Source: Rhodobacterales bacterium HKCCE4037 (GTDB lineage Bacteria; Pseudomonadota; Alphaproteobacteria; Rhodobacterales; Rhodobacteraceae). From it: a DNA stretch of 64,000 nt. The stretch's first letter is position 1. Every line of letters begins with the position of its first letter. The notes under the pieces are model-generated. The model saw only the letters and a program-made list of their open reading frames with translations. It did not search any database and was not told the origin of the DNA. Of this stretch, positions 39,273 through 49,791 are shown piece after piece. The stretch covers positions 124,001-188,000 of the forward strand of contig WVSM01000001.1 of the NCBI GenBank assembly GCA_015689645.1. Reading direction: 5' to 3'. Made by a program: the position numbers and the translations under genes.

Positions 39273-40172
39273 ATGCTCAGACGATTATACCGTCAACGCC
39301 GACGGCTGGCGGTGCTTTTCGCCGCGCTGACCTACGCGGTCTGGACCCGGGAAGGTGGTCTGGACGGGATGCGCTACGCGTTGAAGCATGAGTTGCATGG
39401 CAACGTGACGATCTTTGCCGTCTCGATGGGGCTGGCTCTGGCGATCGTGACCCTGGGGGCCGGCATCATTATGAGCTACCTCGCACCGGGCATGCGCCGG
39501 GGCGTCGAAGGGTTCGCGATTGCTTGCGTGTTGTCGGATCAGCTCCTGCGGCTCGATACGCCGGTGACGAACATGATCCCGGACGGGCTCGGGGCATGGT
39601 TCGTCTTCATGGTCCTGTACGTCTGCATCGTCGCGCTGCTCGACGGCAACCTGCTTTACCGTCTGGGGCTGCGTCTGCCCCTGTCTCTCCGGGCAAGCCG
39701 CACGCTGGACGCAAGGCCCGAGACGATCTGGGGGCATGTCGCTTCGGATGACGGCACGATGTCCGCCGATCAGCGCCAATACGTCAAACGTGTCGAACCG
39801 CGCCCCGACATCGGGCCGGAAACCTTCGAAGTGCATTACAAGATGGTGCGCGGCGTGACGCTCGCACAAATTCATACGCGAACGGCCTGGGATGCACCGA
39901 GGCATCTGAAATACAGCTTCGCGCCCGCCGATCACGCCCGTATGGGCGGAACGAGCATCGGAACCTACGAGATGACCTGCACGGCGCGCGAGGATGGGCG
40001 TACCGATGTGACGATCACCCAGCATTATCTGGGGCTGGGGCCGGGGGCTTGGCTGACCATGTGGCTGGACGATGCCGGGCGCGACGAGATGGATTCCATC
40101 CAGGCGCGTGTGGAAGGACGGCCGGACTGGTCGACCCTGGGTTGGTCGATGCGGGTCGTGGCGCGGGCCTAG
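39273..40172 (+). CDS. membrane protein with C-terminal SRPBCC-like domain
   Basis: A 299-residue protein. The N-terminal third holds a basic start (MLRRLYRQRRRL) and about three membrane segments (TIFAVSMGLALAIVTLGAGIIMSYL; then the region to WFVFMVLYVCIVALLDGNLL). The C-terminal half is soluble: LDARPETIWGHV through VTITQHYLGLGPGAWLTMWLDDAG fits a START/SRPBCC lipid-binding fold, a tentative reading. AGGAAA at 39261-39266 favours the ATG at 39273 over one at 39204. A CtrA-type box lies upstream. The stop overlaps the converging gene by 4 bp. Confidence 0.72.
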   Translation: MLRRLYRQRRRLAVLFAALTYAVWTREGGLDGMRYALKHELHGNVTIFAVSMGLALAIVTLGAGIIMSYLAPGMRRGVEGFAIACVLSDQLLRLDTPVTNMIPDGLGAWFVFMVLYVCIVALLDGNLLYRLGLRLPLSLRASRTLDARPETIWGHVASDDGTMSADQRQYVKRVEPRPDIGPETFEVHYKMVRGVTLAQIHTRTAWDAPRHLKYSFAPADHARMGGTSIGTYEMTCTAREDGRTDVTITQHYLGLGPGAWLTMWLDDAGRDEMDSIQARVEGRPDWSTLGWSMRVVARA

Positions 40173-40762
40173 GTCGCCGGGGGCGTGCTTGCACGCCAAG
40201 GATGCAGGTCGGGGCGTGTGCCGAAGCCGTGGGCGTTGAGTTCGACCTCGGGAACGGGGAGGCCGGTGGCGGCCTCGATCTGCGGAACGAGGTCGATCAT
40301 AGCGCGGCGCTTCGCCTCCAGCACCGCGACGGGTTGGTCCGTTCCGACCTCTCCCCAATAAAGATGGGCTAGATCATGTTGTGCATAGTGGGTGCGGCGG
40401 GCTGAGGCCTGGTGGCGCGCAAGTGTCTCGTCCGTGAATGCAGGGGCCCATGCAAGCCGCGTGTCCGGACTGATGGGATAGCGGCGGGTGCGCCAGAGCG
40501 TCGGCAAGGCAATCTGGGCGGCCGTGATCCGCGCGGCGGGCTGGAAGTGTCGGGCGAGCACCGTGACACCGACGAGGAAAAAGAACGTGCCTACGGCCAA
40601 AAGGATCATCGGGATCGTCAGGTGGTCGGCATATCGCAGGGAGATGATGCCGAGATAGATGAGACCGGCACTGATCAGCAGCGGCGGCAGGCTCATGACA
40701 AGCCAGGGGCCCTCTCGCATGTGGGTGACGACGGTTGTGGGCGCGGTATTCCTTTCTGACAT
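40169..40762 (-). CDS. hypothetical protein with two membrane segments
   Basis: A 197-residue protein with two adjacent hydrophobic segments (about 20-42 and 50-72) followed by a cytoplasmic domain. That domain contains HYAQHDLAHLYWGEVGTDQPVAVLEAKRRAMIDLVPQIEAATG. No family is recognised. The start at 40762 has a weak ribosome-binding site, and the frame continues upstream to 40861, so the N-terminus is uncertain. The 148 bases between it and the next gene hold two short inverted repeats (GCGTG-CGA-CACGC at 40775 and CAATCCC-GAT-GGGATTG at 40795) of unknown role. Confidence 0.62.
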   Translation of the reverse strand: MSERNTAPTTVVTHMREGPWLVMSLPPLLISAGLIYLGIISLRYADHLTIPMILLAVGTFFFLVGVTVLARHFQPAARITAAQIALPTLWRTRRYPISPDTRLAWAPAFTDETLARHQASARRTHYAQHDLAHLYWGEVGTDQPVAVLEAKRRAMIDLVPQIEAATGLPVPEVELNAHGFGTRPDLHPWRASTPPAT

Positions 40763-40910
40763 TTCGCGAGGGTTGCGTGCGACACGCGTTCCGTCAATCC
40801 CGATGGGATTGCCAGCATCTAACGGGCGCCACAGGGACATTGGAGAAGTCGGGGGTTGCAATTCAGGTCGGGAGGCCGTGCAAATGGTTTGGAGTTAAAG
40901 GGAGAATTTC

Positions 40911-41450
40911 ATGCGTCGATCCATTCCATGCCTTGCGTTTTGCCTTGCCGTTTCCGTTGCCGTCCCGGCCTTTGCCCAGAGCGAGGAGACGAGCCCCTGC
41001 GGGGTGGATCCCGCCGACTGGCTGGCGACCCATGCCGAGGCGCTGGACGGGTTCTGGCTGGACGAGACGGTGCTGAGCACGATGGACGGCATGCCGATGC
41101 CGCTACCTGCGCCCGAGGCGGCGGGGATCGAGTGGACCGGCACGGCGCTTCGCCTCAGCGTGACGGAATATGACCAGACCTATGACCTTGCCTTGACCGA
41201 GCGCGACTTCGCGCTGGATCCGCTCGATGGGGTGGACGCGCTGGACCAGGACGCGATCGAGGTTTTGCTGGGGTGTCCGGTGAACGATTTGCCGCGGTTC
41301 GTTGGCGAGGGCACCCACATGCGGGACGGGCACACGATCACGCGGAGGCTTGCCGCGGTGCTCGCGTCCACGACCGAGATCCATATCTGGTCGGTCTACA
41401 CGTCGCCCAGTTTCCCGACGATTGTTCAGCAATCGGTCCTGAACCAGTAG
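40911..41450 (+). CDS. exported hypothetical protein
   Basis: A 179-residue protein with a textbook signal peptide (residues 1-22, ending PAFAQ). Two cysteines (Cys30 in SPCGVDP and one in LLGCPVNDLPR) could form a disulfide. The mature protein is acidic and Trp-poor, and ends in IHIWSVYTSPSFPTIVQQSV. GGGAGAA precedes the ATG. No domain is recognised. The location is periplasmic or secreted by inference. Confidence 0.75.
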   Translation: MRRSIPCLAFCLAVSVAVPAFAQSEETSPCGVDPADWLATHAEALDGFWLDETVLSTMDGMPMPLPAPEAAGIEWTGTALRLSVTEYDQTYDLALTERDFALDPLDGVDALDQDAIEVLLGCPVNDLPRFVGEGTHMRDGHTITRRLAAVLASTTEIHIWSVYTSPSFPTIVQQSVLNQ

Positions 41451-41482
41451 GGCGCGCCGCTTTTCCACAGGATTTTGGGGTG

Positions 41483-41500
41483 TGCGTTAAGGGTAACGCA
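41483..41500. other. 7-bp-arm inverted repeat upstream of lon
   Basis: TGCGTTA-AGGG-TAACGCA lies 33 nt after the exported-protein stop and about 90 bp before the lon heat-shock promoter. There is no T-run. The rest of the 251-base gap holds only this and the sigma-32 promoter. Confidence 0.45.
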
Positions 41501-41588
41501 AGCCATGGGTTGTGCACTCGGGTGCGAGCGGGCACACTCCCCGGCAAACCTGCGATTGGGGACGGGGTGAGGGAGGCGCGTGTTGCCG

Positions 41589-41619
41589 CTTGAAACACCC
41601 CCCCTTGCGCCCCACGTTA
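41589..41619 (+). promoter_or_regulatory. sigma-32 (RpoH) heat-shock promoter of lon
   Basis: CTTGAAA (41589-41595), a 14-bp spacer, then CCCCACGTTA (41610-41619). This is close to the RpoH consensus CTTGAAA-N11-16-CCCCATnTA, differing at only one core base of the -10. It lies about 80 bp before the lon start. Confidence 0.8.
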
Positions 41620-41701
41620 AGACATCCAGAGAGGAAGGGGGCGACGCTGCCGCCGAGCGGGGCCCGCACCCTTGCCTGAACAGAAGGAAGGCATGAGGCT
41701 T

Positions 41702-44101
41702 ATGCCAGAGCAAACCACCTATCCCGTCCTGCCATTGCGCGACATCGTGGTGTTTCCCCACATGGTCGTGCCGCTTTTCGTGGGCCGGGAGAAGTCCGTC
41801 CGCGCGCTTGAAGAAGTGATGCAGGACGACAAGCAGATCCTGCTGTCCTCGCAGCGTGACCCGGCCGATGACGATCCGGGTGCGGAGGGCATCTTCGACA
41901 ACGGCGTTCTCGCCAACGTGCTTCAGCTTCTGAAGCTGCCCGACGGCACCGTGAAGGTGCTGGTCGAGGGGCGTCGCCGTGTGCATATCGACGAATTCAC
42001 CTCCGTCGAGCCGTTCTTCGAGGCTCGCGCGACCGAATTGTCGGAATCGACGGGCGACCTGCAAGCGATTGCCGCGCTGACGCGGTCGGTCGCCGAGGAG
42101 TTCGAGAAATACGCCAAGGTGAAGAAGAACATCCCCGAAGAGGCGCTGACCTCCGTGTCGGAGGCATCGGACCCGGCGAAGCTGGCCGACCTTGTCTCGG
42201 GGCACCTCGGCATCGAAGTGGAGCAGAAGCAGGAGCTTCTGGAGACGCTGGAAGTCGCCGCGCGGCTTGAGAAGGTCTATGGCCTGATGCAGGGCGAGAT
42301 GTCGGTTCTGCAGGTCGAGAAGAAGATCAAGACCCGCGTGAAGAGCCAGATGGAGCGCACGCAGCGCGAATATTACCTCAACGAACAGATGAAGGCGATC
42401 CAGCGCGAGCTGGGCGATGGCGAGGACGGCGCCGGCGAACTGGCCGAGCTGGAAGAGCGCATCGAGAACACCAAGCTGTCGAAAGAGGCACGCGAGAAGG
42501 CCGAGGCCGAGGTCAAGAAGCTCAAGAACATGAGCCCGATGAGTGCCGAGGCGACGGTGGTGCGCAACTACCTCGACTGGATGCTGTCGATCCCGTGGGG
42601 CACGAAATCCCGCGTGAAGAAGGATCTGGGCCGTGCGCAGAAGATCCTCGACGACGACCACTACGGGCTTGAGAAGGTCAAGGAACGCATCGTCGAGTAC
42701 CTGGCGGTGCAGCAACGCTCGAAGAAGCTGAAGGGGCCGATCATGTGCCTCGTCGGCCCTCCGGGTGTGGGCAAGACCTCGCTCGGCAAGTCGGTGGCGA
42801 AGGCCACGGGGCGTGAGTTCATCCGGATTTCGCTGGGTGGCGTTCGGGATGAAAGCGAAATTCGCGGTCACCGCCGGACCTACATCGGCTCCATGCCCGG
42901 CAAGATCATTCAGGCGCTGAAGAAGGCCAAGACGACGAACCCGCTGATCCTGCTCGATGAGATCGACAAGATGGGGCAGGATTTCCGGGGCGACCCGGCG
43001 TCGGCGATGCTCGAAGTGCTGGACCCGGAACAGAACTCGACCTTCGTGGATCACTATCTCGAGGTGGAATACGACCTCTCGAACGTGATGTTCCTGACCA
43101 CGGCGAACTCCTACAACATGCCGGGCCCGCTGCTGGACCGGATGGAGATCATCCCGCTGGCCGGCTACACCGAGGACGAGAAGGCCGAGATCGCGCATCG
43201 TCACCTGATCCCCAAGCAGGTGAAGAACCATGGTCTGAAGGCCAAGGAGTTCACGCTGGAGCCCGAGGCACTGCAAGAGATGATCCGCACCTATACCCGC
43301 GAGGCGGGCGTGCGGAATCTGGAGCGGGAAATCGGCAAGCTGGCGCGGAAGGCGGTCACGAAGATCGTTCGCAAACAGGATGAAGAAGTTGTCGTAAACC
43401 TCGACAATCTCGACGATTTCCTGGGCGTGAAGAAGTTCCGCTACGGCCTGGCCGAGGATGCCGATGCGATCGGGGTCGTCACCGGGCTGGCCTACACGAG
43501 CGTGGGCGGCGACCTGCTGCACATCGAGGCTCTGAAGCTGCCCGGCAAGGGGCGGATGAAGACCACCGGCAAGCTGGGGGACGTGATGAAGGAGTCGATT
43601 GACGCGGCTTCGAGTTACGTCCGTTCCATCGCGCCGCAGATCGGGGTGAAGCCGCCGAAGTTCGACCGGATGGACATCCACGTCCACGTGCCCGACGGCG
43701 CGACGCCCAAGGACGGGCCGAGCGCGGGCCTCGCGATGGTAACGTCCATCGTGTCGGTCCTGACGGGCATCCCGGTCAAGCGGGACATCGCCATGACGGG
43801 TGAGGTCTCCCTGCGCGGGAACGCCATGCCCATCGGGGGCCTCAAGGAGAAGCTTCTGGCGGCTCTGCGGGGCGGGATCACCACGGTCCTCATCCCCGAG
43901 GAGAACGAGAAGGATCTCGCCGAGATCCCCGATAACGTGAAGGAGGGGCTGAAGATCATCCCCGTCAAGCACGTGTCGGAAGTGCTGAAATATGCGCTGG
44001 TCTCGGAGCCGGAGCCCATCGAATGGGACGAGGCCGCCGAAGAGGCCGCCGCCGCCCAGGCCGCGCTGGAGCGTGGCGGCGAGGGTGCTACGGCGCACTG
44101 A
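41702..44101 (+). CDS. lon: ATP-dependent endopeptidase La (Lon)
   Basis: A 799-residue AAA+ serine protease degrading misfolded and regulatory proteins. An N-terminal LAN domain ([27 protein letters not shown]) is followed by a coiled helical region, then Walker [10 protein letters not shown], Walker [12 protein letters not shown], and the protease domain with catalytic Ser in DGPSAGLAM and Lys in [10 protein letters not shown]. Length is standard. GAAGGAAG precedes both the ATG at 41693 and that at 41702; the latter gives better spacing and the usual N-terminus. The RpoH promoter upstream fits heat-shock control. A strong terminator follows. Confidence 0.97.
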   Translation: MPEQTTYPVLPLRDIVVFPHMVVPLFVGREKSVRALEEVMQDDKQILLSSQRDPADDDPGAEGIFDNGVLANVLQLLKLPDGTVKVLVEGRRRVHIDEFTSVEPFFEARATELSESTGDLQAIAALTRSVAEEFEKYAKVKKNIPEEALTSVSEASDPAKLADLVSGHLGIEVEQKQELLETLEVAARLEKVYGLMQGEMSVLQVEKKIKTRVKSQMERTQREYYLNEQMKAIQRELGDGEDGAGELAELEERIENTKLSKEAREKAEAEVKKLKNMSPMSAEATVVRNYLDWMLSIPWGTKSRVKKDLGRAQKILDDDHYGLEKVKERIVEYLAVQQRSKKLKGPIMCLVGPPGVGKTSLGKSVAKATGREFIRISLGGVRDESEIRGHRRTYIGSMPGKIIQALKKAKTTNPLILLDEIDKMGQDFRGDPASAMLEVLDPEQNSTFVDHYLEVEYDLSNVMFLTTANSYNMPGPLLDRMEIIPLAGYTEDEKAEIAHRHLIPKQVKNHGLKAKEFTLEPEALQEMIRTYTREAGVRNLEREIGKLARKAVTKIVRKQDEEVVVNLDNLDDFLGVKKFRYGLAEDADAIGVVTGLAYTSVGGDLLHIEALKLPGKGRMKTTGKLGDVMKESIDAASSYVRSIAPQIGVKPPKFDRMDIHVHVPDGATPKDGPSAGLAMVTSIVSVLTGIPVKRDIAMTGEVSLRGNAMPIGGLKEKLLAALRGGITTVLIPEENEKDLAEIPDNVKEGLKIIPVKHVSEVLKYALVSEPEPIEWDEAAEEAAAAQAALERGGEGATAH

Positions 44102-44122
44102 ACCGTAGGCAAGGCATGAAAG

Positions 44123-44158
44123 GCCCCGCCGGAGCGATCCGGCGGGGCTTTTCTTTTT
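44123..44158 (+). terminator. lon terminator
   Basis: The 10-bp stem GCCCCGCCGG / CCGGCGGGGC with loop AGCGAT is followed by TTTTCTTTTT, 22 nt after the lon stop. It is the left copy of the inverted repeat that also forms the katG terminator. Confidence 0.88.
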
Positions 44159-44319
44159 GGGGGGCTTGGGCCAGCAATTTGGCGTCGCGTGTTGGCCATT
44201 CGTTTTCAATGTAATCGCCTCTCGCCGACGCATCCTTAAGGCCTTTCGTTCGGTTGTGCCTAGCAATTTCCAATTTTGATAGGCATATATGTGCCAAGCA
44301 AAACTTGAAAGTGATAGGC

Positions 44320-45330
44320 ATGACCCCGCTCAGCAGCATCGCTATAAGCGCCTACACCGATCTGGTGCGGCTTTTGAAGGACGACGCAATGTCCGGCGTC
44401 GACGGCAAGCCGACCCTGAAGACGCGTGGCGGAAAGGCCTATTGGTACGCCGCGCGCAGGATCGGGACGGAGATGCGTTTCTTCTACATCGGCGAGGACA
44501 CCGACGAGACACGCGCGCGCGTCGATCGCATCGAGAAGCTGCGCGAGACCGCGAAGGAGCGGCAAGCCGAACGGTCGCGCCTTGTCAGGCTGCTGAGGGC
44601 CGAGGGAATGACGCCGACCGATCGGGCGACAGGTTCCATTCTGACTGCCATGGCAGACGCGGGGACGTTTCGACTGGGCGGCACCATCGTCGGCACCAAT
44701 GCATTCCGGCTGTACGAAGGTGAACTTGGCATGCGCCTGCCTTTGGGTGGAATGGCAACCACGAACGACATCGACATTGCCCAATTCGGGAAGCTCAGCG
44801 TCGCGTTGCAGGACCAGGTCGAGCCGGCGCTGGCCGACACGTTCTCGACGTTGAAGTTCGAACCGGTCCCCAGCCTCGACCCGGGCCGGATCTGGCGATG
44901 GGCACAGGGCGGCAGCGGCCAACTGGTCGAGTTTCTCACGCCCGCCTTCGGCGACGAAACGATCCGCGATTTGCCTGCACTCGGCGTAAACGCACAGGCG
45001 CTGAATTACCTCAACTTCCTGATCGCGGAGCCGATACATGCGGCAGCCATCTACCGGTCCGGCGTTCTGGTTCAGGTGCCTCGCCCCGAGAGATACGCGA
45101 TTCACAAGCTGATCGTTGCGGATCGGCGGCGCGATGGTGCAGGCAGTCTGAGGGCGGCGAAGGACCGGGAGCAGGCGGCATTCCTGATCGAGGCACTGGC
45201 CGAAGACCGCCCCGACGATCTGTCGCGGGCCTACAATACGGCAATGGACGTCGGACCGCGCTGGCGCGACCGCATCGAGAACTCGCTGAAGCGGATGCCG
45301 GAAACGAGTGACATCCTCGATAGCTTGTGA
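44320..45330 (+). CDS. GSU2403-type nucleotidyltransferase fold protein
   Basis: A 336-residue protein. The nucleotidyltransferase core is seen as GGTIVGTNAF, a linker, then TTNDIDIAQF, giving the G-G-x(n)-D-x-D pattern with two metal-binding Asp. A later Asp/Glu-rich part (ERYAIHKLIVADRRR, KDREQAAFLIEAL) is typical of PF12281/GSU2403-like proteins. Their substrate is unknown; the fold includes tRNA, antibiotic and protein nucleotidyltransferases. The N-terminal 90 residues are helical and charged. The ATG at 44320 has a weak ribosome-binding site; the leader carries GATAGGCAT twice (44278 and 44313). Base use looks more AT-rich than in lon or katG. Confidence 0.8.
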   Translation: MTPLSSIAISAYTDLVRLLKDDAMSGVDGKPTLKTRGGKAYWYAARRIGTEMRFFYIGEDTDETRARVDRIEKLRETAKERQAERSRLVRLLRAEGMTPTDRATGSILTAMADAGTFRLGGTIVGTNAFRLYEGELGMRLPLGGMATTNDIDIAQFGKLSVALQDQVEPALADTFSTLKFEPVPSLDPGRIWRWAQGGSGQLVEFLTPAFGDETIRDLPALGVNAQALNYLNFLIAEPIHAAAIYRSGVLVQVPRPERYAIHKLIVADRRRDGAGSLRAAKDREQAAFLIEALAEDRPDDLSRAYNTAMDVGPRWRDRIENSLKRMPETSDILDSL

Positions 45331-45383
45331 GGATGTCCGTCCTGTTCTTGGTCAGCTCGAACCGATGGGCTTCCCATCCAACA

Positions 45384-45418
45384 AAAAGCCCCGCCGGATC
45401 GCTCCGGCGGGGCCTTTC
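45384..45418 (-). terminator. katG terminator
   Basis: On the minus strand GCCCCGCCGG / CCGGCGGGGC with loop AGCGAT is followed by TTTTTGTT, 18 nt after the katG stop. The sequence is identical to the lon terminator read in its own direction. Confidence 0.85.
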
Positions 45419-45435
45419 CTTGTCGTGTCAGGCGC

Positions 45436-47715
<2,280 letters not shown>

Positions 47716-47717
47716 TT

Positions 47718-48674
47718 ATGACAAACTTCACGCTCAAACATTTTCGTTATTTCGATGCGCTGGCGCGGCACGGGCATTTCGGCCGTGCGGCGGAGGCCTG
47801 CTCGATCTCGCAACCCGCGCTTTCGGTGCAGATCAAGGAGTTGGAGGGGATGCTCGGCTCACCCCTCGTGGAGCGGCGGGCGCGGGACATTCGGCTCACC
47901 ACTTTGGGGGAGGAGTTCCTTCTGCGGGCCCGCAAGGTCCTGAGCGACGTGGAGGAAATGAGCGAACTGGCGCGCAAGCCCGACGGGCCCCTGACCGGGC
48001 GGGTGCGGATGGGCGTGATTCCGACCGTGGCGCCCTACCTCTTGCCCGAGATCATCCGGCGCCTGTCGCAGAGCCTGCCGCAACTGGAATTGCATCCCCG
48101 CGAATCCGTCACGCAATCGCTGCTCGATGACCTGATCCACTCGCGCCTCGACTTCGTCATCGCGGCGCTGCCGGTGTCCGAGCCGGGCTTGCGGGAATTC
48201 GCCTTGTTCGACGAGGAATTCGTGCTGGTGCGCTCGGCCGAGGATGGTGCCAAGCCGGTGCCCGCACCGGAACGGTTGCAGGAAATGAAGCTGCTCCTGC
48301 TGGAAGAGGGGCATTGTTTCCGCGACCAGGCGCTGTCGTTCTGCGATATCCGCGCCTCGGACCCGAGCCTGCTGATGGAAGGCTCGTCGCTGGCGACACT
48401 GGTGCAGATGGTGGACGCGGGGCTGGGGCTGACGCTGATCCCGGAAATGGCGGTGCCGCTGGAGACGAAGGGCACAAGCGTCGTGATCTCGCGCTTTCCG
48501 CGCAACCGGCCGAAACGCACGGTCGGCATGATCTGGCGCAGGACCAATCCGCTGGAGAAACAGCTGATGGCGCTGGGGGCGGCGGTGCGTCAGATCGGGC
48601 AGGCGCAACGCGACCGCGCGCTGGCTGCGACACCGCGCGACCCGCGAGTGGCTTCACAGACCGCCCGCGCCTGA
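47718..48674 (+). CDS. oxyR: hydrogen peroxide-inducible activator OxyR
   Basis: A 318-residue LysR-type regulator. The winged helix-turn-helix (HFGRAAEACSISQPALSVQIKELE) is at residues 19-42. The redox pair Cys200 and Cys209 is spaced exactly as in E. coli OxyR within GHCFRDQALSFC, so peroxide sensing by disulfide formation is expected. The C-terminal 20 residues are an extra Arg/Ala-rich tail. It is divergent from katG, its usual target. The following regulator gene starts 28 nt after its stop. Confidence 0.95.
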   Translation: MTNFTLKHFRYFDALARHGHFGRAAEACSISQPALSVQIKELEGMLGSPLVERRARDIRLTTLGEEFLLRARKVLSDVEEMSELARKPDGPLTGRVRMGVIPTVAPYLLPEIIRRLSQSLPQLELHPRESVTQSLLDDLIHSRLDFVIAALPVSEPGLREFALFDEEFVLVRSAEDGAKPVPAPERLQEMKLLLLEEGHCFRDQALSFCDIRASDPSLLMEGSSLATLVQMVDAGLGLTLIPEMAVPLETKGTSVVISRFPRNRPKRTVGMIWRRTNPLEKQLMALGAAVRQIGQAQRDRALAATPRDPRVASQTARA

Positions 48675-48702
48675 GTATCCTCGCCCGCGGAGGAGAGGGC
48701 TG

Positions 48703-49662
48703 GTGAAACGGCAATCGCAGCATATCGACCGCGTGGTCAGCACGGCGGGGCACCCCGGTGCCGCGGCACGGTCGCGGCTGGCGGCCTCCTGGCGTCGGTC
48801 GCTCGATCACCACGGGCTGGACCCCGGACAGCGCGACGATGTCCAGCGGATCACGGACCGGGAACTGACCGAACGGCGCGAGGCGGCGGAGGAGATGTGC
48901 CGGATCGCGATGCCGAAGCTCGACATGCTCTACCAGCTGGTCGGCTCGTCCGGCTGCGGCGTGTTGCTGACCGATGCGGACGGCGTGGTGCTGGATATCC
49001 GCGCCTCGAAGGCCGACCAGTCGGTGTTCGAGTCTTGGGGCCTGATCCCCGGATCGGACTGGTCGGAAGCTTCGGAAGGCACCAACGGCATCGGCACCTG
49101 CATTGCCGAGAACCGGCGGGTCATCATCCACCGTGATGAGCATTTCCGCGCCCGCAACACCGGGATGAGTTGTATCGACGCGCCGGTCTACGGGCCGGAC
49201 GGGCGATTGATCGGCGCGCTCGACGTCTCCTCGGCGCGGGCGGACCAGACCGAGGCGATCAACCGGCTGATCGCAGCGCAGGTCGCGCAGACGGCCCGGC
49301 AGATCGAGGTGGATTTCTTCCGCGCGACCTTCCCCAAGGCGCGGATCATCGTCGCCGATGACGACGACGCGCAGGCCGCGATGCTACTGGCCGTCGATGG
49401 CGACGACATCGTTCTGGGCGCCACGCGGGGCGCGCGGATGGCCTTCGGGCTTGGCACCTCGGGGCCGATAAAGTCGGTGCCTGCCTCGGACCTCTTCGGG
49501 CGCAGCGAGGGGCCGACGGGATTCGAAAAGGCCGAACGCGCCGCCGTGGTGCGGGCATTGTCGCGGGCCGGTGGCAATGTCTCGGAAGCGGCGCGCAACC
49601 TCGGCGTCGGGCGGGCAACGCTCTACCGGCGCATGAAACGGCTGGGTCTCGGCGAAAACTGA
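48703..49662 (+). CDS. GAF-Fis regulator (AcoR-like without AAA+ domain)
   Basis: A 319-residue protein. An N-terminal helical region with the AcoR-type SRLAASWRRSLDHHGLDP motif is followed by a GAF sensor domain (about 75-200, LTDADGVVLDIRA through IDAPVYGPDGRLIGALDVSS) and a Fis-type helix-turn-helix at the end (GGNVSEAARNLGVGRATLYRRMKRLG). The AAA+ module that AcoR uses to activate sigma-54 polymerase is absent. It starts with GTG behind GGAGGAGAGGG. It lies just before the aldehyde dehydrogenase, with a strong palindrome between, so it probably regulates that gene in response to an alcohol- or aldehyde-derived signal. Confidence 0.88.
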   Translation: MKRQSQHIDRVVSTAGHPGAAARSRLAASWRRSLDHHGLDPGQRDDVQRITDRELTERREAAEEMCRIAMPKLDMLYQLVGSSGCGVLLTDADGVVLDIRASKADQSVFESWGLIPGSDWSEASEGTNGIGTCIAENRRVIIHRDEHFRARNTGMSCIDAPVYGPDGRLIGALDVSSARADQTEAINRLIAAQVAQTARQIEVDFFRATFPKARIIVADDDDAQAAMLLAVDGDDIVLGATRGARMAFGLGTSGPIKSVPASDLFGRSEGPTGFEKAERAAVVRALSRAGGNVSEAARNLGVGRATLYRRMKRLGLGEN

Positions 49663-49667
49663 GCGCA

Positions 49668-49691
49668 ACCTGTCTCAGAGGTGAGACAGGT
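49668..49691. promoter_or_regulatory. palindromic operator before the aldehyde dehydrogenase gene
   Basis: ACCTGTCTCA-GAGG-TGAGACAGGT is a perfect inverted repeat with 10-bp arms, 100 bp before the dehydrogenase start and just after the regulator gene. There is no T-run, so it is probably the binding site of the Fis-type regulator and not a terminator. Confidence 0.65.
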
Positions 49692-49791
49692 GGCGAGTTC
49701 GGAGTGGTTTGCCCCGGCTGACAGCGCCGTGTCCCCTAAACATCTTGCCTTCATTCCCGGCGGAGGACCGGGAGCAAATGGAGGATTTCAG

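Larger units (their letters stand above)
44118..45418. repeat. 35-nt perfect inverted repeat enclosing the nucleotidyltransferase gene
   Basis: Bases 44118-44152 are the exact reverse complement of 45384-45418, including the asymmetric loop (AGCGAT against ATCGCT). Both copies act as terminators, the left for lon and the right for katG. The 1.23 kb between them holds one gene and an AT-richer leader. No target duplication is visible outside the arms. Confidence 0.85.

Noticed and set aside
41426-44266. A 946-codon open frame antisense to lon
   Set aside because: Shadow frame; lon is unambiguous and has a promoter and terminator on the other strand.
44118-45418. An insertion sequence bounded by terminal inverted repeats
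   Set aside because: The enclosed gene is a nucleotidyltransferase and not a transposase, and no target duplication flanks the arms. Kept only as a finding.
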